Below, piece after piece: positions 35,341-47,010 of a stretch of 64,000 nucleotides of DNA. The DNA is taken from the NCBI RefSeq assembly GCF_026810445.1, contig NZ_CP113949.1, positions 2,170,001-2,234,000 of the forward strand, written 5' to 3'. This DNA is from Pseudomonas sp. BSw22131. Its GTDB lineage: Bacteria; Pseudomonadota; Gammaproteobacteria; Pseudomonadales; Pseudomonadaceae. Made by a program: the position numbers and the translations under genes. Under the pieces are notes generated by a model. The model did not search any database, was not told the DNA's origin, and was given only the letters and a program-made list of their open reading frames with translations. Numbering within the stretch: the stretch's first letter is position 1; every line of letters begins with the position of its first letter.

Positions 35341-36417
35341 TCAGCGTTTGACGGGAGCCGGCAGCGTGACCAGCGCTACATATTCATCCCAGAAAGCTTT
35401 TTGATTGATGCCATAGATGACTTTCGCCTTTTGCGTTCCGACCGGCGCCCCCTTTTTGTAGCCCATCGAGCGTCCGTAGTCGGGGCCGAAATGGGCATCG
35501 ACGTCCACCCACAGCTCCTTCGACTCAGTCACCAGCTCAGGGTGGACCAGATACAGCGCGGGCAGGCTGTCCCACGTGAAACTGTGGTACGCCGGATCTT
35601 TCTCGAATGCCGGCCCAAGTACGGTTTTATAAAGCTCCGGGATCACGCCCTGTGCGGCGATCACCCGCTTGTAAACGGAGGCGTCGAACATCACCTTTTC
35701 ACACACGTCGTTGGGGAAAATCACGTGTTCAATGGGTGAACGCAACACAATACGCGCCGCTTCCGGGTCGAACCACCAGTTGAACTCCGCCGCAGGCGTG
35801 GTGTTGCCGGGGATTTCTATGGCGCCGCCCATGTACACGATGCGTTTGATCAGCGGCACGATCTCCGGTGCGGTCCGGATCGCCAGCGCTACGTTGGTCA
35901 GCGGGCCGACGGCCAGTAAGGTGACCTCATGCGGGTTACGTTTTACGCTGTCGATGATGAATTGCGCGGCCGACTCTTTGCGCAATTGGGTGTGAGTGGC
36001 CAGGCCATCCGGCGGCGCAGTCAATTGCGCGGCCGAAGTGGGGCGCGGGTTTTTGAATGCACCCGGCCAGCCAGCGCCAAACAGCGCCTGTTCCTGCGGA
36101 TAAGTGGCAACGTCGTGCAGCAGTGGATACGCGGCCCCGGAATAGACGCCCACGTCTTTTTCCACGCCCATGCGTTCGACGGCCTTGAGTGCATCGACCT
36201 GCGCCTGATCCACCCAGGCATTGCCGCTGACCAGGGTCATGCCGAGCAGGTCGATCTTCTTCTGGGCGTGCAGCTGCGCAAGCATAATGAAAGCCTGGCC
36301 GTCATCATTGAGCACATTGAAATCGGTGTCGAAAATCACTTTTTCCGCCGCGTGCAGCGATGTAGCGGACAGCCCGACGGTCAACGCCAGGGCACAGCTT
36401 TTAAGAAACGCCTGCAT
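35341..36417 (-). CDS. Secreted nucleoside hydrolase (IunH family) linked to the nic operon
   Basis: A 358-residue nucleoside hydrolase. The first 23 residues are a signal peptide (KSCALALTVGLSATSLHA, cleavage after AHA), so it acts in the periplasm. The calcium-binding motif appears as DTDFNVLNDDGQA; LLAVGPLTNVALAI and YMGGAIEIPG are further family motifs. It splits the N-glycosidic bond of nucleosides. It begins 53 bases after nicT on the same strand, in the place where P. putida has the porin nicP, so I infer that it frees nicotinate (or nicotinamide) from ribosides before uptake. Purine or pyrimidine scavenging is the alternative. Confidence 0.85.
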   Translation of the reverse strand: MQAFLKSCALALTVGLSATSLHAAEKVIFDTDFNVLNDDGQAFIMLAQLHAQKKIDLLGMTLVSGNAWVDQAQVDALKAVERMGVEKDVGVYSGAAYPLLHDVATYPQEQALFGAGWPGAFKNPRPTSAAQLTAPPDGLATHTQLRKESAAQFIIDSVKRNPHEVTLLAVGPLTNVALAIRTAPEIVPLIKRIVYMGGAIEIPGNTTPAAEFNWWFDPEAARIVLRSPIEHVIFPNDVCEKVMFDASVYKRVIAAQGVIPELYKTVLGPAFEKDPAYHSFTWDSLPALYLVHPELVTESKELWVDVDAHFGPDYGRSMGYKKGAPVGTQKAKVIYGINQKAFWDEYVALVTLPAPVKR

Positions 36418-36470
36418 GGTCTATTTCCATTTGAACGAGAGGAATGCGCGGCCCCTGCACGCAAGGGCTG

Positions 36471-37784
36471 TCAGCGATTGACCAGTTTGGCCGGCAATGC
36501 GATGACCAGAAAGCTGCTCAGGATCAAACACCCGGCAAAGAACCACAACGCGCCCGCGCTGCTGCCGGTGACGTCGATGGCGATGCCCATCATCGAGTTG
36601 CTCACCAGGCCCGCGATATTGGCCAGCGAGCAGGCGAGGGCGAAACCGGTGGCGGCGGCGCGGCCTTTCAGAAACGTCGCCGGCAGGCTGAAGAACACCG
36701 GCACCGCACCGATGATTGCCGCCGATGCAATTGCAAACAGCACCACCGTCATTACCACGCTGTGGGTGAAGAAGGTGCTGGTGGCCATGGCGACCGCGCC
36801 GACCAGAAACGGCACGATGATGTGCCAGCGACGCTCGCGATGACGGTCCGAACTGGCGCCGATCATCAGCATGCCGATCAGTGCCGCAACGCTCGGCAGC
36901 GCGGTGAGGATGCCGATGTGAAAGGTATCGACCACGCCTGCGTTCCTGATGAAGGTCGGCATCCAGAAACCCATGGCGTAAGCACTGAGCAGAATCGAAA
37001 AGTCGATACCGCCGAGCATCCAGACTTTCAGGTTGAAGAAACCGTCGCGGAAACTGTGTTTGCTGTCTTTGCCTTCGGCGTCGTCCAGACGCAGCTCACT
37101 GTCGAGCAGTGCTTTTTCGTCGGCGTTCAGCCATTTGGCTTGTTGCGGGTTATTGGGCAATGCCCAGAAGGTCAGAATGCCCAGCAGCACGCTTGGAATG
37201 CCTTCGATCAGAAACAACCACTGCCAGCCGCGCAGGCCGCCGGTCATGTCGAAATGGCCCATGATCCAGCCCGACAGCGGGCCGCCAATAACGCTCGACA
37301 GCGGCAGGCCAATCATGAATAGCGCAATGATCCGTCCGCGCCGGTAGGTCGGGAACCAGGTGGTCAGGTAAAACAGCACGCCTGGCAGGAATCCCGCTTC
37401 TGCAGCGCCCAGCAGAAACCGCAGCACGTAGAACTGCGTGGTAGTGGTCACGAACAAGGTGCAGACCGACAACAGGCCCCAGGTGATCATGATTCGCGCG
37501 ATCCAGATCTTCGCGCCGACCTTTTCCAGCACCAGGTTGCTCGGCACTTCGAAGAGGATGTAGCCGACAAAAAACAGTCCGGCGCCGAGGCCGAAAGCGG
37601 TTTCGCTGAAATGCAGTTGATCGAGCATCTGCAACTTGGCAAAGCCAATGTTGATGCGGTCCAGGTAGGCGGCCAGATAGCAAAAGCACAGGAACGGGAT
37701 GAGCTTCCAGGTGATCTTGTGGTAGAGCGCCTTGATCGGGTCCGCAGCGTGTGTCGCGGCGGTTTCTATGTTCGCAGAGGGCAT
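36471..37784 (-). CDS. nicT: Nicotinate MFS transporter
   Basis: A 12-segment MFS permease of the anion:cation symporter family, 437 residues. Seen: ITWKLIPFLCFCYLAAYLDR, INIGFAKLQMLDQLHFSETA, GLGAGLFFVGYILFEVPSNL, and GFWMPTFIRNAGVVDTFHIG opening the second half. ATG 37784 is fixed by AGGAG 7 bases upstream. It follows nicF after a 114-base gap and matches nicT of the P. putida nicotinate cluster in position and type. It likely takes up nicotinate or 6-hydroxynicotinate. Unlike the truncated MFS at 19735, it is full length. Confidence 0.85.
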   Translation of the reverse strand: MPSANIETAATHAADPIKALYHKITWKLIPFLCFCYLAAYLDRINIGFAKLQMLDQLHFSETAFGLGAGLFFVGYILFEVPSNLVLEKVGAKIWIARIMITWGLLSVCTLFVTTTTQFYVLRFLLGAAEAGFLPGVLFYLTTWFPTYRRGRIIALFMIGLPLSSVIGGPLSGWIMGHFDMTGGLRGWQWLFLIEGIPSVLLGILTFWALPNNPQQAKWLNADEKALLDSELRLDDAEGKDSKHSFRDGFFNLKVWMLGGIDFSILLSAYAMGFWMPTFIRNAGVVDTFHIGILTALPSVAALIGMLMIGASSDRHRERRWHIIVPFLVGAVAMATSTFFTHSVVMTVVLFAIASAAIIGAVPVFFSLPATFLKGRAAATGFALACSLANIAGLVSNSMMGIAIDVTGSSAGALWFFAGCLILSSFLVIALPAKLVNR

Positions 37785-37898
37785 CGGTGTCTCCTGGCCT
37801 GTTATGTTTTGTGCACCGCGCCTGTAGGAGCCAACGTGTTGGCGAGACGGTTTATGTACACCCAAAATCCTTCTCGTGAACACGTTCGCTCCTACAGC

Positions 37899-38546
37899 TT
37901 ACCGCTTGTGGCTTGCCGCTTGAAACTGCTCCAGCGCTTCCTGCTTCGCCACCACATCCCCGTACTTGCTGTCGATATCGAATAGATTTGCCTCGTGCGG
38001 CGCCGGATGCCGATCGCCCACGCATTCGCGCACCACGATGGTTCGGAAGCCATGCTGCACGGCATCCACCGCTGTGGCGCGAATGCAGCCGCTGGTGGAG
38101 CAACCGGCGAGTACCACGGTGTCGATGCCTTGAACGTGCAGCATTGATGCCAGCGACGTGCCAAAAAAGGAACTGGCGTACTGCTTGCTGATCACCACCT
38201 CATCGGCGTTCGGCACGACTTCCTCGCAGAACGCCGCCAGCGGGTTGCCTTCTACCATGTCTCGCATCACCGGGGCTTTTTTCACCCACATGCCGCCGTC
38301 GATGAAGTGCCCGGCGTGGTAGCGGATATTGGTGTGAATCACCAGCACGCCATGCTGCCGCGCACTGGCCAGCAGTTCGACGCTCTCGGCCACGGCGCTG
38401 ACCACCCCTGACGCATAAAGCGGAGCCCCTTCACGGGTGTAGCCCTGCATGAAATCAATCATCAGCAGCGCCGCTTTTTTGCCGAAACCGATACGATTGC
38501 CCCAAACGCCCTGATAGTTGGCGTCGGCGGATTGTTCTTCACTCAT
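37899..38546 (-). CDS. nicF: Maleamate amidohydrolase
   Basis: A 215-residue isochorismatase-fold (cysteine amidase) enzyme. The triad is visible: D in ALLMIDFMQGYTR, K in WVKKAPVMRDM, and C in LAGCSTSGCIRATA. In the nicotinate pathway it converts maleamate to maleate and ammonia. ATG 38546 (MSEEQSADANYQG) is preferred, with GAGAG just upstream. It lies between nicD and nicT; in P. putida a maleate isomerase gene (nicE) sits between nicD and nicF, but here that 159-base gap contains only a REP-like pair. Confidence 0.9.
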   Translation of the reverse strand: MSEEQSADANYQGVWGNRIGFGKKAALLMIDFMQGYTREGAPLYASGVVSAVAESVELLASARQHGVLVIHTNIRYHAGHFIDGGMWVKKAPVMRDMVEGNPLAAFCEEVVPNADEVVISKQYASSFFGTSLASMLHVQGIDTVVLAGCSTSGCIRATAVDAVQHGFRTIVVRECVGDRHPAPHEANLFDIDSKYGDVVAKQEALEQFQAASHKR

Positions 38547-38705
38547 GGCGCTCTCACTGTGCAATTGATTGTTCAGGCCAACGCCTGAAATCTGCGGGAG
38601 GCTGCTTGCTCGCGAGACGCCAGTACAGTCGATGCATCTCCTGTGCCTGACACATCCATCGCGCGCAAGCTCCCTCCCACACGGCAATCTCATTTCCCCG
38701 TTACA
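38547..38705. repeat. REP-like inverted pair in the nicF-nicD gap (nicE position)
   Basis: GGGAGGCTGCTTGCTCGCGA (about 38595) and its near-inverse CGCGCGCAAGCTCCCTCCC (about 38660) face each other in the gap. No trace of maleate isomerase coding sequence is recognisable. The unit belongs to the 'cttgctcgcg' REP family seen again near 56410 and 56470. Confidence 0.6.
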
Positions 38706-40846
<2,141 letters not shown>

Positions 40847-40933
40847 TCAGTAGATATTGAGTTTGATTCCGTTGGTAACGAAATGGCGCAGCTCTTGCAG
40901 ATAGCCTTCAATTGATGTCTGATCGCTTTTAAT

Positions 40934-40946
40934 AAGTGTGTACGCT
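40934..40946 (+). promoter_or_regulatory. Second AAGTGTrTACGCT box, upstream of nicX
   Basis: AAGTGTGTACGCT at 40934-40946 matches the box at 40760-40772 in 12 of 13 positions and lies 78 bases before the nicX start. Shared promoter motif, probably the NicR site. Confidence 0.5.
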
Positions 40947-41024
40947 ACAAAATATGCACTGGTCTGAAGCGCGATGCCTTTCAATGGTGCATTTGGCGGA
41001 ATGCCAGATGCCGAGGAGATGAAA

Positions 41025-42077
41025 ATGCCGGTTAGCGATTGCCAATTGACCCAGATGTTCGAGCACGTCCTGACATTGTCCAAAGTCGATGCCACTCAGA
41101 GCGTCGCGGTGTTGAAGAGTCATTACTCCGATCCGCGCACCGTGCGGGCTGCGATGGAAGCGGCCCAGCGTCTGGGCGCCAAGGTTTATGCGGTGGAATT
41201 GCCGTCGTTCAACCATCCGACGGCGATGGGCAATGACATGACCGCCTACTGCGGCGACACCGCGCTGACCGGCAACCTCGCCGCGCAACGGGCGCTGGAA
41301 GCGGCGGACCTGGTGGTCGATACGATGATGTTGCTGCATTCGCCGGAACAGGAGCAGATCCTCAAGACCGGGACGCGCATCCTGTTGGCCGTCGAGCCCC
41401 CGGAAGTGCTGGCCCGGATGCTGCCAACGCTGGCGGACAAGGCGCGGGTGATGGCGGCCGACGAGGTGCTCAAGGCGGCCCGTTCGATCCATGTGAAGTC
41501 GAAGGCGGGCAGCGATTTCCGTGCGCAGTTGGGGCAGTACCCTTCAGTGACCGAGTATGGTTTTGCCGATGAACCGGGCCGTTGGGATCATTGGCCAAGC
41601 GGGTTTCTGTTCTCCTGGCCCAACGAGGAGACTGCCGAAGGCACGCTGGTGATCGACATCGGCGATATTGTCCTGCCGTTCAAAACCTACTCCCGCGAGC
41701 AGATCACGCTGGTGATCGACAAGGGCTTCATCACCTCGATTCATGGCGGATTCGAGGCTGAATACCTGCGTGATTACATGCAGTATTTCAACGACCCCGA
41801 GGTGTATGGCATTTCCCACATCGGTTGGGGCTTGCAGCCGCGTGCGCAGTGGACGGCGATGGGGTTGCACGACAAGAACGACGGCATGTGCATGGACGCC
41901 CGAGCGTTCTACGGCAATTTCCTGTTTTCCACCGGGCCCAATACCGAAGTCGGCGGCAAGCGCAAGACGCCATGCCACCTGGACATTCCGCTGCGTCGCT
42001 GCGACATCTATCTGGACGATCAAGCCGTTGTGTTGGGCGGTGAAGTGGTCTCGCCGGAGGCTTCGAAAGCGCGTTGA
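41025..42077 (+). CDS. nicX: 2,5-dihydroxypyridine 5,6-dioxygenase
   Basis: A 350-residue iron(II) ring-cleavage dioxygenase, the length of P. putida NicX. Iron ligands by position are H265 (GISHIGWG) and H318/D320 (TPCHLDIPL). It opens 2,5-dihydroxypyridine to N-formylmaleamate. ATG 41025 (MPVSDCQLTQMFEH) matches known NicX starts and has GAGGAG upstream; a longer frame from 40974 is not needed. nicR follows after a 170-base gap that contains a REP-like pair. Confidence 0.95.
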   Translation: MPVSDCQLTQMFEHVLTLSKVDATQSVAVLKSHYSDPRTVRAAMEAAQRLGAKVYAVELPSFNHPTAMGNDMTAYCGDTALTGNLAAQRALEAADLVVDTMMLLHSPEQEQILKTGTRILLAVEPPEVLARMLPTLADKARVMAADEVLKAARSIHVKSKAGSDFRAQLGQYPSVTEYGFADEPGRWDHWPSGFLFSWPNEETAEGTLVIDIGDIVLPFKTYSREQITLVIDKGFITSIHGGFEAEYLRDYMQYFNDPEVYGISHIGWGLQPRAQWTAMGLHDKNDGMCMDARAFYGNFLFSTGPNTEVGGKRKTPCHLDIPLRRCDIYLDDQAVVLGGEVVSPEASKAR

Positions 42078-42175
42078 TCTGTAGGAGCGCTTGCCCGCGA
42101 CGTCGGTGTGTCTGCAAGGCTTGTGTTGTTTGAAACACCGTCATCGCGGGCAAGCGCGCTCCTGTAACTGATCTG
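42078..42175. repeat. REP-like inverted pair between nicX and nicR
   Basis: TGTAGGAGCGCTTGCCCGCG (about 42080) faces CGCGGGCAAGCGCGCTCC (about 42148), about 45 bases apart. The same pair design occurs at 42725-42818 and 57839-57937. It may stabilise or attenuate the message between nicX and nicR. Confidence 0.75.
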
Positions 42176-42247
42176 TGTCGATTCCCCTCTATCCCCGCAC
42201 GCGTTAATGTACCGGCCAACTTCCCCAGCCCGCGACTGAGTCAGCCT

Positions 42248-42706
42248 GTGCCGAACGACGAACCTTCCAGTAACGACGCGTCCTACGCGTTTTCCAACCA
42301 GGTGGGTCACCTGCTGCGCAAGGCGTATCAGCGCCACCTGGCGATCTTCCAGCAAAACGTCGGGGATTCGCAGCTCACTGCCGTTCAGTTCGTCACCTTG
42401 TGCGCCTTGCGCGATCACGGCCCCAGCTCTCAAACCGCACTGGTCAAAGCCACCGCCGTGGATCAGGCGACCATCCGTGGCATTGTCGACCGGCTCAAGG
42501 CGCGTGACCTGATAAGCCTCGATCCCGATCCCCAGGACAAACGCAAAGTCATCTGCAGCCTCACGGACACCGGCCTTCAATTGGTGCAGGAAACCGTCCC
42601 CCGCGCCGCCCACATCAGTGAACTGACCTTGAGCAAACTCAACCCCGCCGAGCGCGTGGCGGTGTTGTTTCTGCTGCGCAAATTGATTGAAGACGGCGAT
42701 GAGTAA
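42248..42706 (+). CDS. nicR: MarR-family repressor of nicotinate genes
   Basis: A 152-residue MarR regulator with the winged helix at residues about 38-105 (LTAVQFVTLCALRDHGPSSQ, TALVKATAVDQATIRGIVDR, then KARDLISLDPDPQDKRKVIC as the wing). In P. putida NicR represses the nic operons and is released by 6-hydroxynicotinate. Position after nicX and before nicAB agrees. The start is GTG 42248 (PNDEPSSND); no better ATG exists. Candidate operators are the dyads at 40778-40805 and 42859-42876. Confidence 0.88.
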   Translation: MPNDEPSSNDASYAFSNQVGHLLRKAYQRHLAIFQQNVGDSQLTAVQFVTLCALRDHGPSSQTALVKATAVDQATIRGIVDRLKARDLISLDPDPQDKRKVICSLTDTGLQLVQETVPRAAHISELTLSKLNPAERVAVLFLLRKLIEDGDE

Positions 42707-42724
42707 ATCAGTGTGCTCCCTTCC

Positions 42725-42818
42725 CCTGTAGGAGCGCGCTTGCCCGCGAAGACTTAAGTACATCCAACACATTTCCCCGTCAGGCCGGTCATTTCACGGG
42801 CAAGCGCGCTCCTACACG
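42725..42818. repeat. REP-like inverted pair between nicR and nicA
   Basis: TGTAGGAGCGCGCTTGCCCG (42727-42746) faces CGGGCAAGCGCGCTCCTACA (42799-42818), perfectly complementary 20-base arms across about 50 bases. Member of the family also found at 42078 and 57839. Confidence 0.8.
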
Positions 42819-42858
42819 TCGAACTGCCCACCACTGGCACGCTTCCTGCTCCCATTTC

Positions 42859-42876
42859 ATGAAGTGAACACTTCAT
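42859..42876. promoter_or_regulatory. Palindrome upstream of nicA
   Basis: ATGAAGTG (42859-42866) and CACTTCAT (42869-42876) are perfect inverted arms with a 2-base centre, 40 bases before the nicA start. The half-site AAGTG/CACTT is shared with the nicC dyad. Probable NicR operator of the nicAB promoter. Confidence 0.55.
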
Positions 42877-42916
42877 CAAATGCCAGGGATGGTCGGTAAC
42901 ACACGGGGAGCGGAAC

Positions 42917-43405
42917 ATGAGTGAGCGTGCTGTCGCGGCTGAAAGGACCGTGACGCTGCGGGTCAACGGTCAGACCACCTCGGTGACGGCGATGGCGGAC
43001 ACTCCGCTGTTGATGATCCTGCGCAACGACCTGCAACTCAACGGGCCCAAATTCGGTTGCGGCCTGGGCGAATGCGGTGCGTGCACGGTGATCATCGATG
43101 GCGTGGCCGCCCGGGCCTGCGTGTTCCCGCTGGCTGGCGCCGAAGGTCGCGAAATCACCACGCTGGAGGGCATCGGCAGCCGTGAATGCCTGCACCCGGT
43201 TCAACAGGCGTTCATCGACGAGCAGGCCGCGCAATGCGGCTATTGCATGAACGGCATGATCATGACCGCCAAGGCATTGCTGGACCGCAACCCGCATCCC
43301 ACCGAAGCGCAAATCCGCAACGAGCTTTCGGCCAATCTCTGCCGTTGCGGCACCCACATCGAAATCATGCGGGCCGTGATGCGCGCCGCTCGCCAAAAGC
43401 CTTGA
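42917..43405 (+). CDS. nicA: Nicotinate dehydrogenase small subunit (2Fe-2S)
   Basis: A 162-residue iron-sulfur subunit. The plant-type cluster ligands are in FGCGLGECGACTV, and the second 2Fe-2S domain has CGYCMNGM and LCRCGTH. With NicB it hydroxylates nicotinate to 6-hydroxynicotinate, passing electrons through the clusters. ATG 42917 (MSERAVAAERT) has GGAG-like sequence ahead. nicB begins 14 bases downstream. Promoter palindrome at 42859. Confidence 0.93.
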   Translation: MSERAVAAERTVTLRVNGQTTSVTAMADTPLLMILRNDLQLNGPKFGCGLGECGACTVIIDGVAARACVFPLAGAEGREITTLEGIGSRECLHPVQQAFIDEQAAQCGYCMNGMIMTAKALLDRNPHPTEAQIRNELSANLCRCGTHIEIMRAVMRAARQKP

Positions 43406-43419
43406 ACGGACAGACGACC

Positions 43420-46400
43420 ATGACCCAGACCGCGCCGACCCGTGACCAACTGCTGGCGAAAAACGGCGTATTGCTGATCATCGACGACATCCTCCCGCCT
43501 TCGGGCCCGGTTGCCAAAGGCGGCACGCCGACCGTCAGGCCAAAGGAGCTGGGGCTGTTCATTGCCGTCGATGAGGACAACAGCGTTTACGCGTTCAACG
43601 GCCATGTGGACCTGGGCACCGGTATTCGCACCTCGCTGGCGCAGATCGTGGCCGAAGAGCTGGAACTCAACATGGATCAGCTGAAGATGATTCTGGGGGA
43701 CACCGAACGTGCGCCCAATCAGGGTGCGACGATTGCCAGCGCGACGCTGCAGATTTCTGCCATCCCGCTGCGCAATGCCGCCGCCGAAGCACGACGTTTT
43801 CTGCTGTCCGAGGCGGCGCGGCGTTGGTCGGTCGCCGTTGAGTCGCTGACCATCGACGCAGGGGTGATCATCTCTGAAGACGGGCGTAAGACGACGTTCG
43901 GCGAGCTGGTCAGCGGCCAGCACACCGAGCTGCGCATCTCCGGTACCGCCCCCCTGAAAAAACTCGAAGACTACAAACTGGTGGGGCAGGCCGCTGCGCG
44001 GGTCGACATCCCCGGCAAAGCCACCGGCGAGCTGACCTATGTGCACGACATGCGCCTGCCGGACATGCTGCACGGGCGCGTGGTGCGGCCGCCGTACGCA
44101 GGTTTCGACACCGGGGACTTTGTCGGCACCAGCTTGCTGGAGGTTGATGAATCGTCCATTGACCACATTCCCGGCATCGTGCGGGTGGTGGTGATTCGTG
44201 ACTTCGTCGGTGTCGTCGCGATGCGTGAAGAGCAGGCCGCCAAGGCCGCCCGGGAGCTGAAAGTCAGCTGGAAGCCCTGGCAGCACAAGCTGCCGGACAT
44301 GAGCGATGTCGAGCAGGCGATTCGTGACAACCCGAGCATTCAGCGCGTGGTGCTGGACAAAGGCAATGTGGTTAAAGCACTGGAAGGCGCCAGCGAGCGA
44401 ATGGCCCGCACCTATCTGTGGCCCTACCAGATTCATGGCTCCATCGGACCATCGTGTGGGGTGGCGGACTACCAGCCCGACGGCATTCGTGTGTGGTCCG
44501 GCACGCAAAATCCCCACATGCTGCGCGCTGATCTGGCGTGGTTGCTGGAGTACCCCGAGGAGAATATCGACATCATCCGCATGGAGGCGGCCGGCTGTTA
44601 CGGCCGCAACTGCGCTGACGATGTGTGCGCCGACGCGGTGTTGCTGTCCCGCGCCGTTGGCCTGCCGGTGCGCGTGCAACTGACCCGCGAGCAAGAGCAC
44701 GTGTGGGAGCCAAAAGGTACCGCGCAATTGATGGAGGTCGACGGCGGGATCAACGCCGATGGCGGCGTGGCCGGTTATGACTTTCAAACCAGCTACCCCT
44801 CCAACAATTCACCCACTCTGGCGCTGCTGCTGACCGGGCGTGTGGAACCGGTGGCGACTATGTTCGAAATGGGCGACCGCACCTCGATTCCGCCCTACGA
44901 CTTCGAGCACATGCGCGTGACCATCAACGACATGGCGCCCATCGTTCGTGCTTCGTGGATGCGCGGCGTATCGGCGCTGCCCAACACCTTCGCCCACGAG
45001 TCTTACATCGACGAACTGGCGTTCGCGGCAGGCGTTGATCCGATTGAATACCGCCTGCGCTACCTGCATGACGAGCGCGCTTCGGAGCTGGTGCGGTCCA
45101 CCGCCGCCCGTGCTGAATGGACGCCGCGCACCGAGCCGATGCAGATCCCGGAAGAGGATGGTGTCTTGCGCGGCCGGGGCTTTGCCTACGCGCGGTACAT
45201 CCATAGCAAGTTTCCCGGCTTTGGCGCTGCGTGGGCGGCATGGGTGGCGGATGTTGCTATCGACAAGCACACCGGTGATGTGTCCGTCACCCGCGTGGTG
45301 ATTGGTCATGACGCCGGGATGATGGTCAATCCGGCCGGCGTTCAGCACCAGATTCACGGCAACGTCATCCAGTCCACCAGCCGTGTGCTGAAGGAGCGGG
45401 TGACGTTCGAGGAGTCCACGGTGTCGAGCAAGGAGTGGGGCGGTTATCCGATCCTGACCTTCCCGCAGGTGCCGAAAGTCGACGTGCTGATGATGCCGCG
45501 CCAAAGCGAGCCACCGATGGGCGCAGGGGAGTCTGCGTCGGTGCCGAGTGCGGCCGCCATCGCCAATGCCATTTACGATGCCACCGGCATCCGTTTCCGC
45601 GAGCTGCCGATCACCGCCGAACGGGTGCTTGCGGCGTTGAAAGGCGCAGGGGATGCGGCCAACAGCAATCCGCCTGAGTCGCCCAAGGCCAAGCGCTCGA
45701 AATGGTTGTTTGGTTCGCTGTTCGCAGCGTTTGGGGCGGTATTGGGCGTGGCGGCGACTGCGTTCCCGTGGAAGTCGGAAATCGCCCCGATCACGCCGCC
45801 CGGTGCAGGCACCTGGTCTGCCTCGACCCTTGAGCGCGGGCGCCAACTGGCGGCGGTGGGCGACTGCGCGGTGTGCCACACGGCGCCGGGTGGCGCGACG
45901 AACGCCGGTGGGCTGGGGATGCAGACGCCGTTCGGCACGCTTTACAGCAGCAACATCACGCCAGACCCTGAAACCGGCATCGGCAACTGGTCTTATCCTG
46001 CGTTCGAACGGGCGATGCGCGACGGCATCAGTCGCGACGGCAAGAATCTCTATCCGGCGTTTCCCTACACCGCGTTCAGAAATATCGACGATGCCGACAT
46101 GCAGGCGCTGTACGCGTACTTGATGTCTCAGGGGCCGGTCAAGCAGGCGCCCTTGGCTAACGACATGCAGTTCCCGTTCAATCTTCGGCCGTTGATGGCG
46201 GGCTGGAACGCGCTGTATTTGCGCAAGGGCGAGGTGCAGGTTCAGCCGCAGCAGAGCGCCCAGTGGAATCGTGGCAATTATCTGGTCAACGGATTGGGCC
46301 ACTGCGCGGCGTGTCATTCGCCGCGCAATCTCATGGGGGCGGAGAAGGGTGGCACATCATTTCTGGCGGGCGGCATGGTCGATGGCTGGGAAGCGCCTGC

Positions 46401-47010
46401 GTTGAACAGCCTGTCGAAATCGCCGACGCCGTGGACCGAAGATCAATTGTTCAATTACCTGAGCACCGGGTATTCCGACGCGCACGGCGTGGCGGCGGGG
46501 CCAATGGGCCCGGTGGTGAGCGAGCTGGCGAAATTCCCGAAGACTGACGTGCGGGCGATGGCGGTGTATCTGGCCTCACTCAATGGTTCGGTCGAGGCCT
46601 CAGCGGCATCTGTTGAGAGTCCGTATCAGCAACAAATCCAGCCTGTCGCACAACCGAGCGTCAGTGCGGTGTCATTGAGCAATGGACAGCGGGTGTTCGA
46701 AGGCTCATGTCAGGGCTGTCACGCCGATGGTTTGGGGCCGAAACTGTTTGGCGTCAGCCCGTCGCTGGCCACCAACACCAACGTCCACAGCACGCTTCCG
46801 GACAATTTGGTGAAAGTGATTTTGCAGGGCATTGCCACCCCGGCGACGCCTGATCTGGGGTACATGCCGGGCTTCAAGGACAGTTTGTCCAACACCCAGA
46901 TCAGCGAACTCATCGCCTACCTGCGCAGCCGCTTCGCGCCAAACGAACCGCAGTGGACGGGGGTGCAAGACAAGGTCGCGTACTTGAGGGCCAATCCGGG
47001 TACGCATTGA
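43420..47010 (+). CDS. nicB: Nicotinate dehydrogenase large subunit (molybdopterin with C-terminal cytochrome c domains)
   Basis: A 1196-residue protein. The first 750 residues are a xanthine-oxidase-type molybdopterin domain (FNGHVDLGTGIRTSLAQIVA, AGCYGRNCADDVCADAV, MGAGESASVPSAAAI). A single hydrophobic anchor lies near residues 768-785, followed by three cytochrome c domains with heme motifs CAVCH (816), CAACH (962) and CQGCH (1097). This is the unusual NicB design in which electrons leave through cytochromes to the membrane chain rather than FAD/NAD. ATG 43420 (MTQTAPTRDQ) follows nicA by 14 bases. Confidence 0.94.
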   Translation: MTQTAPTRDQLLAKNGVLLIIDDILPPSGPVAKGGTPTVRPKELGLFIAVDEDNSVYAFNGHVDLGTGIRTSLAQIVAEELELNMDQLKMILGDTERAPNQGATIASATLQISAIPLRNAAAEARRFLLSEAARRWSVAVESLTIDAGVIISEDGRKTTFGELVSGQHTELRISGTAPLKKLEDYKLVGQAAARVDIPGKATGELTYVHDMRLPDMLHGRVVRPPYAGFDTGDFVGTSLLEVDESSIDHIPGIVRVVVIRDFVGVVAMREEQAAKAARELKVSWKPWQHKLPDMSDVEQAIRDNPSIQRVVLDKGNVVKALEGASERMARTYLWPYQIHGSIGPSCGVADYQPDGIRVWSGTQNPHMLRADLAWLLEYPEENIDIIRMEAAGCYGRNCADDVCADAVLLSRAVGLPVRVQLTREQEHVWEPKGTAQLMEVDGGINADGGVAGYDFQTSYPSNNSPTLALLLTGRVEPVATMFEMGDRTSIPPYDFEHMRVTINDMAPIVRASWMRGVSALPNTFAHESYIDELAFAAGVDPIEYRLRYLHDERASELVRSTAARAEWTPRTEPMQIPEEDGVLRGRGFAYARYIHSKFPGFGAAWAAWVADVAIDKHTGDVSVTRVVIGHDAGMMVNPAGVQHQIHGNVIQSTSRVLKERVTFEESTVSSKEWGGYPILTFPQVPKVDVLMMPRQSEPPMGAGESASVPSAAAIANAIYDATGIRFRELPITAERVLAALKGAGDAANSNPPESPKAKRSKWLFGSLFAAFGAVLGVAATAFPWKSEIAPITPPGAGTWSASTLERGRQLAAVGDCAVCHTAPGGATNAGGLGMQTPFGTLYSSNITPDPETGIGNWSYPAFERAMRDGISRDGKNLYPAFPYTAFRNIDDADMQALYAYLMSQGPVKQAPLANDMQFPFNLRPLMAGWNALYLRKGEVQVQPQQSAQWNRGNYLVNGLGHCAACHSPRNLMGAEKGGTSFLAGGMVDGWEAPALNSLSKSPTPWTEDQLFNYLSTGYSDAHGVAAGPMGPVVSELAKFPKTDVRAMAVYLASLNGSVEASAASVESPYQQQIQPVAQPSVSAVSLSNGQRVFEGSCQGCHADGLGPKLFGVSPSLATNTNVHSTLPDNLVKVILQGIATPATPDLGYMPGFKDSLSNTQISELIAYLRSRFAPNEPQWTGVQDKVAYLRANPGTH

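Noticed and set aside
43240-44787. Antisense open frame of 515 codons over nicA and nicB
   Set aside because: Shadow frame; nicA and nicB have strong motifs on the other strand.
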